Part shown: positions 34,874 through 43,651 of the stretch, one piece after another
How the letters are laid out: each line of letters begins with the position of its first letter
Position numbering within the stretch: position 1 is the stretch's first letter
From: Clostridia bacterium
GTDB taxonomy: Bacteria > Bacillota > Clostridia > Oscillospirales > UBA644
Assembly (NCBI GenBank): GCA_017621705.1
Contig: JAGASR010000002.1
Coordinates: 1 to 45,983 of the forward strand
Direction: 5' to 3'
Length of the DNA: 45,983 nucleotides
The notes under the pieces: generated by a model
Told to the model about the DNA's origin: nothing
Seen by the model: only the letters and a program-made list of their open reading frames with translations
Databases searched by the model: none
Program-made: the position numbers and the translations under genes

Positions 34874-37519
34874 ATGATGAAAAAGATTTTTTTGATCCTT
34901 TTGACATCAATTCTTCTTTTTACGTCCTGTGCGCCCTCCGCGACGCAGGACCCGTCAAACATACCCGATCAGCCTCTTCCCGAAACAGAAGAGGCTCGAG
35001 TTTTTGTTAATGGAAAGTGGGATCTTGTCGAAAGTCTCTATAAAGATAACGGCTACAATGCCGTAAACTATTTTGTTTCTCTTTCGGGCGCGATCGCGGA
35101 CGGTGTTTACGACGATACTTCCGCTATCCAGGCGGCGCTCGATAAGGCAGGTAATGCAGGCGGCGGCAACGTCTATATTCCGAAAGGCAAATACCGTGTT
35201 ACCCGTCCGATAAATATCCCTGCAAACGTCTCCCTCATCGGCGACTTTGTCTCCCCTAACTCCAAAAAAGGCGCATCCGAAGGCACGGTCATCGTTGTCG
35301 AAGGCTCCGATACCCTTCTTGATGCCTCACTTTTTATTCTTAACGATAATTCCACTCTTTCCGATTTGACGGTCTGGTACGAAGATCAGACTTTCGGTGA
35401 GGTCACAAGATACCCCTACACCGTTCGCCATGCTTCGGGCAAGACGGCGGCTGTCACGAACGTTGCGATCATCAATGCCTACAGCGGAATTACCGCCGAT
35501 TCGTCCGATTGCGAGAATTTTCTCGTCGAAAACGTCTATATGACCGCTTTCAGCAGTGCTCTTCGTGTCGTCAGTTGTAAAGAAAAACTTACAGTCAGAG
35601 GCCTTTCCGTCTCCCCCGTTTACTGGATAAATGACGAAATGACCGCAAAACCCGAGGATTTCGACGTTTCTCTGCTTAACGATGAGGTCTATAAAAATCT
35701 GACCGCCATCACCCTTCTCGGTGTCGGCGATGCGAGTCTTTCGGATATAACGGTCGATACGGCTCATATCGGGCTTCTTCTGAATGTTTCAGATAGCGAA
35801 GATAAGTCACCGCTTATCTCCCTTATGAATATTTCGAACGCCTTCATCCCCGTTTCCGTCGAAAATATCCCGAAAGCGGGTGCCGCGTTCTCTCTTTGCA
35901 CGTTCGGAACTTCCAACCTCTTAAATGCGGTCGCTGTCCGTGTTTCCAAGGATTTTGATTCGACGCTCTCGTTCAATTCCTGCGTTTTCCCCGGTCAGCC
36001 GTCCGTTTCCGTAAAAAGCGAAGGCAAGGGCAGAATGTCTTTTGTCAACTGCAAATTCGTCGGTTGGCGCAATACCTCTCTCGAACTTTCAGATATGATC
36101 TTTACGGCTGTCAATTCTTCGTTTAACGCAGGTTCCAACCCCGTCGTTATCGGCGAAAAGACGGTCGGTATGCTCGCCCTTTGCTCTTCTGCGATCATTC
36201 CCGAGACAGAAGGCTCCTCGCTTTTCGTTATCAATACCGAAAACGAGTACGAATTCGATGTTCTCGATAAATCGTTCGTCGGCTCTTCCGCATCTGCTCC
36301 CGAAACGCAGAAAAAGATCTATTATGCCGCAGATCACGGTCTTTCCGATTCCGCGCTTGATAACTCCATGGCGCTGCAGTCCGCGATCAATTATGCTTAT
36401 ATGAACGGCGGCGGCACCGTATTTCTCCCTGCAGGTCAGTATAAGCTCAATCAGCCGATAACCGTAAAAAAAGGCGTTTGCCTGCGCGGTGTAGGCTCGG
36501 GAACCGACCCGATCACTTCAACCGTTCTTCTCACCGAGAAAAATGCGGGCGACGAGCATAATTTCTTCACTCTCGAAGACTCCTCCGCCCTCTGCGGCAT
36601 CACTCTCTACTATTATAATCTTCCCGACCTCATTTCTTCCGAATCATCCCCTCTCGGTACCGCTGTTTTTGCGGAAAACAGAAGCAATATCCTTCTTTCA
36701 GATCTGAATTTCGTCCGTCCGTCATTCGGCATCGTCCTCAAAGGCTGTGATTCCGTCGAAATGAAGAATATTTCGGGCACTACGATCGAAAACGGCATCC
36801 GTCTCGAATCGTGCATGAATGTTTTCGGCGAGGATATTTCTTTTAACCCCGATCATGCAACGACCGACGAGCTTCTGACTTATCAGAAATCTCACTATTC
36901 TGCGGTCTATGCGATCAGCGGCGAAGGCATAACTTTCAGAAATATTTCTTGCGAAAATGCGGACTATGCAGTTTATCTCGATGCGGAGGATGTCCCCATC
37001 GTTCCCGACGAACCGTATTTTTCCGTTCTCAATATGTTCTCTCGTGACGTTTATTCGACTGTCGCTGTGAATAAATATCCGTATGCATCGTTTATAAACG
37101 TCGCTTCCCGCCCGACCGTATTCTCAACGAATGCTTATCACGCCACGACTTTCTACGGCAACCGCGGCAAGACGAATATTTATAATCTTCTCGGTACAGG
37201 CACCGTAACGGGCGGCGTTTACGCTCGAAGCGGCACTGTCAGCATCCAGTCCTCGGTCTTTAACAGCCTCGGCAAGAGCGCTCTTCTTACGGACGGCGCT
37301 AACGTTTCGTTTATCGGTTCTATGCTTCTCGATAATAACTGCACTTACCATGTAGAGGCAAATTCGGGCGGCGCATTTATGCTCGGCAATATCACGAATA
37401 ACCTCTCCACCGCGTTCGGCGGCATCGAAACCAAGTATATCAGACGCTATATCGATGAGTCCGCAAGCTATTCCGATGATGGCAATATTCGCGGGATACT
37501 CCCCGAAATCAGCGGTTAA
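34874..37519 (+). CDS. Lipoprotein with two pectate-lyase-like beta-helix domains
   Basis: This 881-residue secreted protein has a lipoprotein signal (LLFTSC, Cys19) and a Pro/Glu-rich linker. Two copies of a right-handed beta-helix domain follow. The first opens with GVYDDTSAIQAALDKA and VYIPKGKYRV near residues 75-110. The second opens with DNSMALQSAINYAYMNGGG and VFLPAGQYKL near 495-525. The DDTxAI and P.GxY patterns are those of Pectate_lyase_3/tailspike-type proteins that bind or cut polysaccharide. Catalytic residues cannot be judged. It starts 3 bp after obgE with no clear ribosome site (ATG at 34874 or 34877). A role at the cell surface is likely. Confidence 0.83.
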   Translation: MMKKIFLILLTSILLFTSCAPSATQDPSNIPDQPLPETEEARVFVNGKWDLVESLYKDNGYNAVNYFVSLSGAIADGVYDDTSAIQAALDKAGNAGGGNVYIPKGKYRVTRPINIPANVSLIGDFVSPNSKKGASEGTVIVVEGSDTLLDASLFILNDNSTLSDLTVWYEDQTFGEVTRYPYTVRHASGKTAAVTNVAIINAYSGITADSSDCENFLVENVYMTAFSSALRVVSCKEKLTVRGLSVSPVYWINDEMTAKPEDFDVSLLNDEVYKNLTAITLLGVGDASLSDITVDTAHIGLLLNVSDSEDKSPLISLMNISNAFIPVSVENIPKAGAAFSLCTFGTSNLLNAVAVRVSKDFDSTLSFNSCVFPGQPSVSVKSEGKGRMSFVNCKFVGWRNTSLELSDMIFTAVNSSFNAGSNPVVIGEKTVGMLALCSSAIIPETEGSSLFVINTENEYEFDVLDKSFVGSSASAPETQKKIYYAADHGLSDSALDNSMALQSAINYAYMNGGGTVFLPAGQYKLNQPITVKKGVCLRGVGSGTDPITSTVLLTEKNAGDEHNFFTLEDSSALCGITLYYYNLPDLISSESSPLGTAVFAENRSNILLSDLNFVRPSFGIVLKGCDSVEMKNISGTTIENGIRLESCMNVFGEDISFNPDHATTDELLTYQKSHYSAVYAISGEGITFRNISCENADYAVYLDAEDVPIVPDEPYFSVLNMFSRDVYSTVAVNKYPYASFINVASRPTVFSTNAYHATTFYGNRGKTNIYNLLGTGTVTGGVYARSGTVSIQSSVFNSLGKSALLTDGANVSFIGSMLLDNNCTYHVEANSGGAFMLGNITNNLSTAFGGIETKYIRRYIDESASYSDDGNIRGILPEISG

Positions 37520-37587
37520 TTGCCCAAATTTGTTATCTTCGTGCAAAAATAGTTAATTTTGAATGTCAGTTTTGTTTATTTTTTATC

Positions 37588-37616
37588 TTGTTTTTTATTC
37601 AATAATAGTGTATACT
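37588..37616 (+). promoter_or_regulatory. Promoter of the EF-G-like gene
   Basis: TTGTTT (37588-37593), a 17-bp spacer and TATACT (37611-37616) lie 84 bp before the start codon. The leader has a hairpin GTTCGGA (37661-37667) with TCCGAAC (37672-37678). Its TCTCC (37670-37674) could instead pair with the ribosome site GGAGA (37683-37687). Confidence 0.6.
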
Positions 37617-37699
37617 TAAAAGGTAGCGACCTTGTGTCAGTTATTATTGATTTTAAAGAAGTTCGGATTTCTCCGAACGAAAGGAGATATAGATAAACA

Positions 37700-39727
37700 A
37701 TGAAATACTCGGCATCTCAAATCAGAAATATTTGTCTTATGGGTCACGGTGGAGACGGAAAGACCTCTCTCGCCGAAGCTCTTCTTTATCATACAAAAGG
37801 AACCGATCGTCTCGGTCTTACTTCTGACGGTAACACTGTATGTGACTTCGACCCCGAAGAGATCAAGAGAAAAATATCTATTTCTACCGCGATCGCTCCC
37901 ATCGAATGGAAAAATACCAAAATTAATATTCTCGATACCCCCGGTTACTTCGACTTTGAAGGCGAAGTTCTCCAGGCTCTTAGCGCTGCTGAAACCGCTC
38001 TTATCGTTGTTTCCGCAAGAGACGGCGTTAACGTAGGCACCGAAAAGGCTTATAAACTCGCAAAAGCTAAAGGCGTTCCCGTAATGTTCTTCATTTCCAA
38101 GGTTGACGAAGAAAACGCTGCTTTCCAGAAAGTTTTCGATCAGATGAAGGAAATGTTCGGCAGAGGCCTTTGCGCTGTAAACGTTCCCGTATTCCAGAAT
38201 GACGGTAACCTCGTCGGTTACTACAACCTCGTTGACGACGTTTGCCGCAGAGCAGACGGCAGCGGCAAGATCGCGGAAGTTTCTATTCCCGATTATAAGC
38301 AGGAAGCTATAGACAGACTCAAAGGTATCCTTAACGAAGCTATCGCGGAAACCGATGAAGAACTTATGGAAAAATTCTTCGCAGGCGAAGAGTTCACCAA
38401 AGATGAGATCAGAAAAGGCGTTGAGATCGGTCTCGAAACCGAAACCCTCGTTCCCGTTCTCTGCGGTTCTTCCTATACTCTCGAAGGTATTCCTTCCCTT
38501 CTCGACTTCTTCGCTCAGTACGTTCCCGCTCCCAAGGATAAATCCGGCGAAGATACCGGCCTTTTCGTATTCAAGACTATTGCCGACCCGTTCGTAGGCA
38601 AAATGTCCTTCTTTAAAGTTGTTTCCGGTTCTGTTGACGCAGGTACCACTCTCGTTAACCAGCGCACCGGCGCTAACGAAAAACTCGGTCATATCTATAC
38701 CATGAAAGGTAAGAAACAGACTGAAGTTGACGGTTTCTGCTGCGGTGATATCGGCGTAGTCAATAAACTCGCTACCACCGGCACAGGCGATATCCTTTGC
38801 CCCGCAGGCGCAAATATCGAAGTTAAACCTATCGAATATCCGAAGCCCTGCTTCTCCAGAGCTATCAAACCCAAGGCTAAGGGCGACGAAGAAAAGATCT
38901 CCCAGGGCTTGCAGAGACTTGCCGAAGAAGATCCCACCTTCACTTATGTCAACAACGCAGAGACCCATGAACAGGTCATCAGCGGTATGGGCGATACTCA
39001 TCTCGACGTTATCGTAAGCAAACTTAAATCCAAATTCAATGTAGGCGTTGATCTTTCCGAACCTCGCGTTCCCTACAGAGAAGCTATCCGCAAGAAAGTT
39101 AAACAGCAGGGTAAACATAAGAAACAGTCCGGCGGTCACGGTCAGTACGGTGACGTTTGGATCGAATTCGAACCGTATGACGGCGAAGAACTTCTCTTCG
39201 AAGAAAACGTATTCGGCGGCGCTGTTCCCAGAAACTTCTTCCCCGCAGTTGAAAAAGGTCTCCGTGAATGTGCTCTTAAAGGCGTTCTCGCAGGCTACCC
39301 CGTTGTTGGTCTTAAAGCTACTCTCGTTGACGGTTCTTACCACGACGTTGACTCTTCCGAAATGTCCTTCAAGATGGCTGCTTCCATCGCATTCAAGGAA
39401 GGTCTTAAGAACGCTGCTCCCACCATTCTCGAACCTATCGGCAACCTCAAAGTTATCATCCCCGATAGCCTTATGGGCGATATCATCGGCGATATCAACA
39501 AGCGCAGAGGCCAGATTCTCGGTATGAACCCTGCTGCAGAAGCAGGTATGCAGGAAGTCCTCGCAACCGTTCCCATGTCCGAAATGGCTTCTTACGCAAC
39601 CGATCTCCGTTCTATGACCCGCGGCCGCGGCTACTTTGATTTCGAATTCGATTCTTATCAGGACGCTCCCGGCAACGTAGCTCAGCAGATCATCGAAGAA
39701 GCAAAGAAGAATGCAGACGACGAATAA
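37700..39727 (+). CDS. EF-G-like translational GTPase (EF-G paralogue)
   Basis: This 675-residue protein has all EF-G domains. G1 is GHGGDGKT (residues 15-22). G3 reads DTPGY (79-83), so the His that drives GTP hydrolysis in normal EF-G is Tyr83, and G4 reads SKVD instead of NKxD. Both match the EF-G2/'EF-G-like' subfamily more than FusA. The normal fusA is at 43652-45718, so this is a second copy with another job, perhaps recycling, stress or a slow-GTPase role. Codon use is like highly expressed genes. AAGGAGAT precedes the ATG and a strong terminator follows. Confidence 0.9.
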   Translation: MKYSASQIRNICLMGHGGDGKTSLAEALLYHTKGTDRLGLTSDGNTVCDFDPEEIKRKISISTAIAPIEWKNTKINILDTPGYFDFEGEVLQALSAAETALIVVSARDGVNVGTEKAYKLAKAKGVPVMFFISKVDEENAAFQKVFDQMKEMFGRGLCAVNVPVFQNDGNLVGYYNLVDDVCRRADGSGKIAEVSIPDYKQEAIDRLKGILNEAIAETDEELMEKFFAGEEFTKDEIRKGVEIGLETETLVPVLCGSSYTLEGIPSLLDFFAQYVPAPKDKSGEDTGLFVFKTIADPFVGKMSFFKVVSGSVDAGTTLVNQRTGANEKLGHIYTMKGKKQTEVDGFCCGDIGVVNKLATTGTGDILCPAGANIEVKPIEYPKPCFSRAIKPKAKGDEEKISQGLQRLAEEDPTFTYVNNAETHEQVISGMGDTHLDVIVSKLKSKFNVGVDLSEPRVPYREAIRKKVKQQGKHKKQSGGHGQYGDVWIEFEPYDGEELLFEENVFGGAVPRNFFPAVEKGLRECALKGVLAGYPVVGLKATLVDGSYHDVDSSEMSFKMAASIAFKEGLKNAAPTILEPIGNLKVIIPDSLMGDIIGDINKRRGQILGMNPAAEAGMQEVLATVPMSEMASYATDLRSMTRGRGYFDFEFDSYQDAPGNVAQQIIEEAKKNADDE

Positions 39728-39744
39728 TCTGTAATATAAAAATT

Positions 39745-39777
39745 AAAAACAGACCGACGTCTTGTCGGTCTGTTTTT
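39745..39777 (+). terminator. Intrinsic terminator after the EF-G-like gene
   Basis: A 14-bp perfect stem (39745-39758 with 39764-39777, 5-nt loop) has a GC core ACAGACCGAC and ends in five T. The A-rich left arm means it may also work on the minus strand. Confidence 0.92.
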
Positions 39778-39814
39778 GCATATCGATCGGATTTTTTCCG
39801 GAAAGGATCAGACT

Positions 39815-40651
39815 ATGGCTATGAATTTATACGAAGCCGCGCAAGAACGTGTCATTATCACCGCTCATCGCGGCGCTGCAGCAGGCAATATTCCTTGCAA
39901 TACGATCGGCGCATACGATTCCGCTCTCGCTCAGGGCGCAGATATGATCGAAATTGATGCAAGCCTCAGTGCGGACGGCACTCTTTACAGCTTCCACCCC
40001 TGGATGGAAGGACCGCATCTCGGCACGGACCTTCGTATTCCCAACCTTCATGACGATGAGATCAAAGAGCTTCGCTATGTCAACTATGACCGAGCAAAAA
40101 CCGAATGGGGCGTTTGCTCCTTCGATGAGATCTTCGAAAGATATAAGAACCGCTGTTTTATTAACGTCGATAAGTTCGGCGAACATCCCAAGGAGATCTG
40201 CGACCTTATCCGTAAGCACAATATGCAGGATCAGATCGTCGTAAAAAGCGGCCCCAATAAGGAATCTCTCGATATTATCGAACAGTATGCTCCCGAAATC
40301 GCTTATCTCTGCGTTATCGGCAAGGACGACAACGTCCACGAAATGCTCAAGAGCCGCAATATCAATTATGTCGGTCTCGAAGTTATCTTTTCCGAAGAAG
40401 ACAGTCCGCTCTGCTCCGAAGCATTTATCGAAAAGCTTCATAAAGATAACAAGATCGTCTGGGTAAACTCCCTTATTTACGATTATCACGCACAGCTTTC
40501 CGCTCGTCATTCTGACGATACAGCGCTTGCCTACGACATGGAATACGGTTGGGGCTGGCTCGCTAATAAGAATTTTGATATTATTCAGACCGACTGGCCG
40601 CTCGCTCTTAAAGTTTTCCTCGAAAACACGGGCAGAAGATTTAGAAAGTAA
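39815..40651 (+). CDS. Glycerophosphodiester phosphodiesterase family protein
   Basis: This 278-residue TIM-barrel protein has the GDPD pattern: AHRG (His18, Arg19), NIPCNT (25-30), then IEID (Glu46, Asp48) and a FHPW region (about 60-63). Standard members read PENT and HD; here they are PCNT and HP, a variant form I associate with Clostridia and Bacteroidota. Metal-binding Glu46 and Asp48 and the first His remain. The protein has no signal peptide and should be cytosolic. GGAAAGGA sits six bases before the ATG at 39815, which decides the start. Substrate uncertain. Confidence 0.83.
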   Translation: MAMNLYEAAQERVIITAHRGAAAGNIPCNTIGAYDSALAQGADMIEIDASLSADGTLYSFHPWMEGPHLGTDLRIPNLHDDEIKELRYVNYDRAKTEWGVCSFDEIFERYKNRCFINVDKFGEHPKEICDLIRKHNMQDQIVVKSGPNKESLDIIEQYAPEIAYLCVIGKDDNVHEMLKSRNINYVGLEVIFSEEDSPLCSEAFIEKLHKDNKIVWVNSLIYDYHAQLSARHSDDTALAYDMEYGWGWLANKNFDIIQTDWPLALKVFLENTGRRFRK

Positions 40652-40660
40652 TATAAAAAT

Positions 40661-40689
40661 AAAGTCCCATGATTTTTTCATGGGACTTT
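40661..40689. terminator. Bidirectional terminator between the GDPD gene and nadE
   Basis: A 12-bp perfect stem AAAGTCCCATGA (40661-40672) pairs with 40678-40689 over a 5-T loop. T-rich tracts on both outer sides suit the convergent genes on either side, whose stops are only 48 bp apart. Confidence 0.88.
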
Positions 40690-40699
40690 TCGTTTTAAG

Positions 40700-42256
40700 T
40701 TAAGCCAACGGTTTCATATCTGCCGGCATGTAGGGCAGGGTAAAGCCGATGAGGTTTGCGCCTTCGCTTGCAGAGGAACGTTTGAACTGGTTCTTGTAGT
40801 ATCTGCTGTAGAATGTATCGAGAGCCGCGTTGATAGTGTCATCGTCGTACTCATCGAAAGTCGCATACATGTATTTCTGAATCTCTGCGCGCGGGAATTT
40901 ATATTTTGCAAAGTAGAAAATGATAAAGTCGTGGAGAATATACGGTCCGAGAATATCTTCGGTCTGCTGACCTTCTTTAAGTTCGGGCGAAACGGGGGTT
41001 GCAACGATATCTTTGAGCGTTGCGGCAAGATCGCCGCCGCGTTTACCTGCAATATGAAGAACGAGCTCTCTCATAAGAGTCTTCGGAACGGTCGCATTGA
41101 CATTGTAGTGCGAAAGCATATCGCCTGCATAAGTCGAGAAACCGAGAGCCGCTTCGGAAAGGTCACCCGTGCCGAGCGCAAGAGCGTTTTCGATATTGGC
41201 AACATCAAAAAGGATCTGCGCACGTTCGCGTGCCTGAGCGTTTTCGTAAACAACGTTTTTATTTTCGGGATCGTGGCCGATATCCTCGAAATGCTTGAGA
41301 AGAGAATCCTTGATATTGATCTCTCTCATCGTAACGCCGAGCTGTTCCATGAGCTTCTTCGCATTTTCGTTCGTTCTCTTTGAGGTACCAAAGCAGGGGA
41401 GGGTAAGGCCGATAATATTGGATGCGGGAATACCGAGCATTTTGAACGTATTTTCAGCAACGAGAAGGGCCATCGTCGAATCAAGTCCGCCCGAAACGTT
41501 AATAACGGCTTTTTTGATGCCGGTATTGACCATTCTCATGTAAAGAGCCTGGGTCTGGAGGAGGAAAAGATCGTCGAGGTAGCGTTTTTTATCATTTTTG
41601 CCGTAGTAGGGGATCTTGTAGTCGGCAACGTTCTTTCTTGTGTAAATGATGCCGGTGTCTTTAGTGTCTTCAGCTGCGGCAATAACGGTCTCGGGTGCTT
41701 CCTGATTCATAAAAGAAACGGTAACGCCTTTGTTGAATACGCCGCAGAAGCCTTTATAAACATTATCCGCAGAGCTTTCTCCAAAACCACCGTTTGCAAC
41801 GGCAACAATGCAGCTTCTTTCGCCGGAAGCTTTTGCACAATATTCAATAATATCGTTCTGAATGCAGGGGTAGCCGGGCATGATCGTCGGGAGAAGAAGG
41901 ATATCGATCTTTTCTGTATTGTTTTCAGATACGGCAACAGTCTTTCCGTTAAGCTTGAAACTGCCTTTTTTCGAAAGCGCGCCGTCTTTTACGATTACGT
42001 TTTCGTGGTAGGGTACGGAGGTTACAATGATTTTTCCTGTCTTTTCGCTGTATTCGCAAAGCTTATCAAGCGCATCTTCGGTCTGCTGCTTGAATTCGGG
42101 AAAATCGTAAAGCTCGCCTGCAGAGGAGCCGGTAAGGCAATATGCGGGGAAAAGATAGATATCGCCCTCGTTCTGATCCATAATTTCGATCATTTTCTTT
42201 GCATTTTCCTTCGGGTAACCGAGAGAAATGACAAAAACAGAAGTTACTATTTTCAT
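40700..42256 (-). CDS. nadE: NAD+ synthetase with a reduced glutaminase domain
   Basis: This 518-residue protein should make NAD+ from nicotinate adenine dinucleotide with ATP. The C-terminal synthetase domain has the PP-loop SGGLDS (255-260) and is complete. The N-terminal nitrilase-like domain is about 240 residues, well below the usual 300 or more of glutamine-dependent NadE (about 640 in total). Its catalytic Glu position is Ala38 (LFPAYCLTG where FPELxLTG is usual). A Cys (149) followed by GFGESSAD resembles the nucleophile region. It may therefore use free ammonia, or keep the domain for structure. A promoter lies at 42295-42321. Confidence 0.88.
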   Translation of the reverse strand: MKIVTSVFVISLGYPKENAKKMIEIMDQNEGDIYLFPAYCLTGSSAGELYDFPEFKQQTEDALDKLCEYSEKTGKIIVTSVPYHENVIVKDGALSKKGSFKLNGKTVAVSENNTEKIDILLLPTIMPGYPCIQNDIIEYCAKASGERSCIVAVANGGFGESSADNVYKGFCGVFNKGVTVSFMNQEAPETVIAAAEDTKDTGIIYTRKNVADYKIPYYGKNDKKRYLDDLFLLQTQALYMRMVNTGIKKAVINVSGGLDSTMALLVAENTFKMLGIPASNIIGLTLPCFGTSKRTNENAKKLMEQLGVTMREINIKDSLLKHFEDIGHDPENKNVVYENAQARERAQILFDVANIENALALGTGDLSEAALGFSTYAGDMLSHYNVNATVPKTLMRELVLHIAGKRGGDLAATLKDIVATPVSPELKEGQQTEDILGPYILHDFIIFYFAKYKFPRAEIQKYMYATFDEYDDDTINAALDTFYSRYYKNQFKRSSASEGANLIGFTLPYMPADMKPLA

Positions 42257-42294
42257 GATTATTCCTATCTGATAATTTATTTCTATTCTATAAT

Positions 42295-42321
42295 TATATA
42301 CCTTTTCGCCGATTCTGTCAA
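42295..42321 (-). promoter_or_regulatory. Promoter of nadE
   Basis: On the minus strand perfect TTGACA (42316-42321) and TATAAT (42295-42300) hexamers are separated by a short 15-bp spacer. The tight spacing may lower basal use or call for an activator. Confidence 0.65.
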
Positions 42322-42356
42322 GCTATTTGACCGAAAGTTGCATAATATTCAAAGAA

Positions 42357-42381
42357 AAAAGAGAGGCTTTGCCTCTCTTTT
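42357..42381 (-). terminator. Intrinsic terminator after tuf
   Basis: AAAAGAGAGGC (42357-42367) pairs with GCCTCTCTTTT (42371-42381) over a 3-nt loop. On the minus strand the stem ends in a T-rich run, 22 bp beyond the tuf stop. Confidence 0.88.
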
Positions 42382-42402
42382 CTCTTTATGAATAAGTTTA
42401 AA

Positions 42403-43605
42403 TTATTCAACGATGCTTGCAACGATACCGGAACCAACGGTTTTGCCGCCTTCACGGATAGCGAAACGGAGACCTTCTTCGATAGCGATGGGAGTGATGA
42501 GCTCAACGTTAATGGTAACGTTTTCGCCGGGCATACACATATCAACGCCTTCTTTGAGGGTGATTACGCCGGTAACATCAGTGGTTCTAAAGTAGAACTG
42601 GGGTCTGTAGTTGGATACGAAGGGTTTATGACGGCCGCCTTCTTTTGCGGTAAGAACGTAAACTTCGCCAACAAATTTGGTGTGGGGTTTGATGGAACCG
42701 GGTTTAGCAAGAACCTGGCCTCTTTCAACGTCAGTTCTCTGAACACCACGGAGGAGAGCACCGATGTTGTCGCCTGCTTCAGCAGAGTCGAGGAGTTTTC
42801 TGAACATTTCGATACCGGTAACAACAGATTTACGGGTTTCTTCTTTGATACCAACGATCTCAACTTCTTCAGACATCTTAAGAACGCCTCTTTCAACACG
42901 GCCGGTAACAACGGTACCACGACCGGTGATGGTCATAACGTCTTCGATAGGCATAAGGAAGGGGAGGTTGTCGTTTCTTTCGGGAGTAGGAATGAAGCTG
43001 TCAACAGCGTCCATAAGTTCTCTGAGGCAAGCGTATTCGGGTGCTTCGGGATCTTTGGAAGTGGATTCGAGGGCGATAAGAAAGCTACCCTGGATGATGG
43101 GGGTGTCGTCGCCGGGGAATTCGTATTTGTTGAGGAGGTCACGGATGTCCATTTCAACGATTTCGAGAAGTTCGGGGTCGTCAACCTGGTCACATTTGTT
43201 CATGAAAACAACGATTGCAGGAACGCCAACCTGACGAGCGAGAAGAATGTGTTCGCTGGTCTGAGCCATAACGCCGTCAGATGCAGCAACAACGAGGATA
43301 GCGCCGTCCATCTGAGCAGCACCGGTGATCATGTTTTCGATGTAGTCAGCATGACCCGGGCAGTCAACGTGAGCGTAGTGACGAGCGTCAGTTTCGTACT
43401 CAACGTGAGCGGTGTTAATGGTAATACCTCTTTCTCTTTCTTCGGGTGCTTTGTCGATCATATCATATGCTTCGAACTGAGCATAGCCCTTAAGGGAGAG
43501 GAATTTGGTGATAGCAGCGGTAGTGGTGGTCTTACCATGGTCAACGTGACCGATGGTACCAATGTTAACGTGGGGTTTTGTTCTTTCAAATTTAGCCTTT
43601 GCCAT
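42403..43605 (-). CDS. tuf: Translation elongation factor Tu
   Basis: This 400-residue GTPase delivers aminoacyl-tRNA to the ribosome. G1 is GHVDHGKT (19-26), G3 DCPGH (81-85, catalytic His85) and G4 NKCD. The segment after G3 reads [15 protein letters not shown] where most bacteria have V/I-K-N, a small local change. Length is normal. AGGAGGATC precedes the ATG. It is the last gene of the str block and is followed by a terminator. Confidence 0.98.
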   Translation of the reverse strand: MAKAKFERTKPHVNIGTIGHVDHGKTTTTAAITKFLSLKGYAQFEAYDMIDKAPEERERGITINTAHVEYETDARHYAHVDCPGHADYIENMITGAAQMDGAILVVAASDGVMAQTSEHILLARQVGVPAIVVFMNKCDQVDDPELLEIVEMDIRDLLNKYEFPGDDTPIIQGSFLIALESTSKDPEAPEYACLRELMDAVDSFIPTPERNDNLPFLMPIEDVMTITGRGTVVTGRVERGVLKMSEEVEIVGIKEETRKSVVTGIEMFRKLLDSAEAGDNIGALLRGVQRTDVERGQVLAKPGSIKPHTKFVGEVYVLTAKEGGRHKPFVSNYRPQFYFRTTDVTGVITLKEGVDMCMPGENVTINVELITPIAIEEGLRFAIREGGKTVGSGIVASIVE

Positions 43606-43651
43606 TAGATTGATCCTCCTATATAGTAGATTAATTAAATTATTTTATTGA

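Noticed and set aside
37637..39343. 568-codon minus-strand frame opposite the EF-G-like gene
   Set aside because: Antisense shadow; the plus strand encodes a full GTPase with all domains, a promoter, a ribosome site and a terminator.
42388..43608. 406-codon plus-strand frame opposite tuf
   Set aside because: Antisense of a highly biased gene; Phe/Asn-rich composition without recognisable domains.
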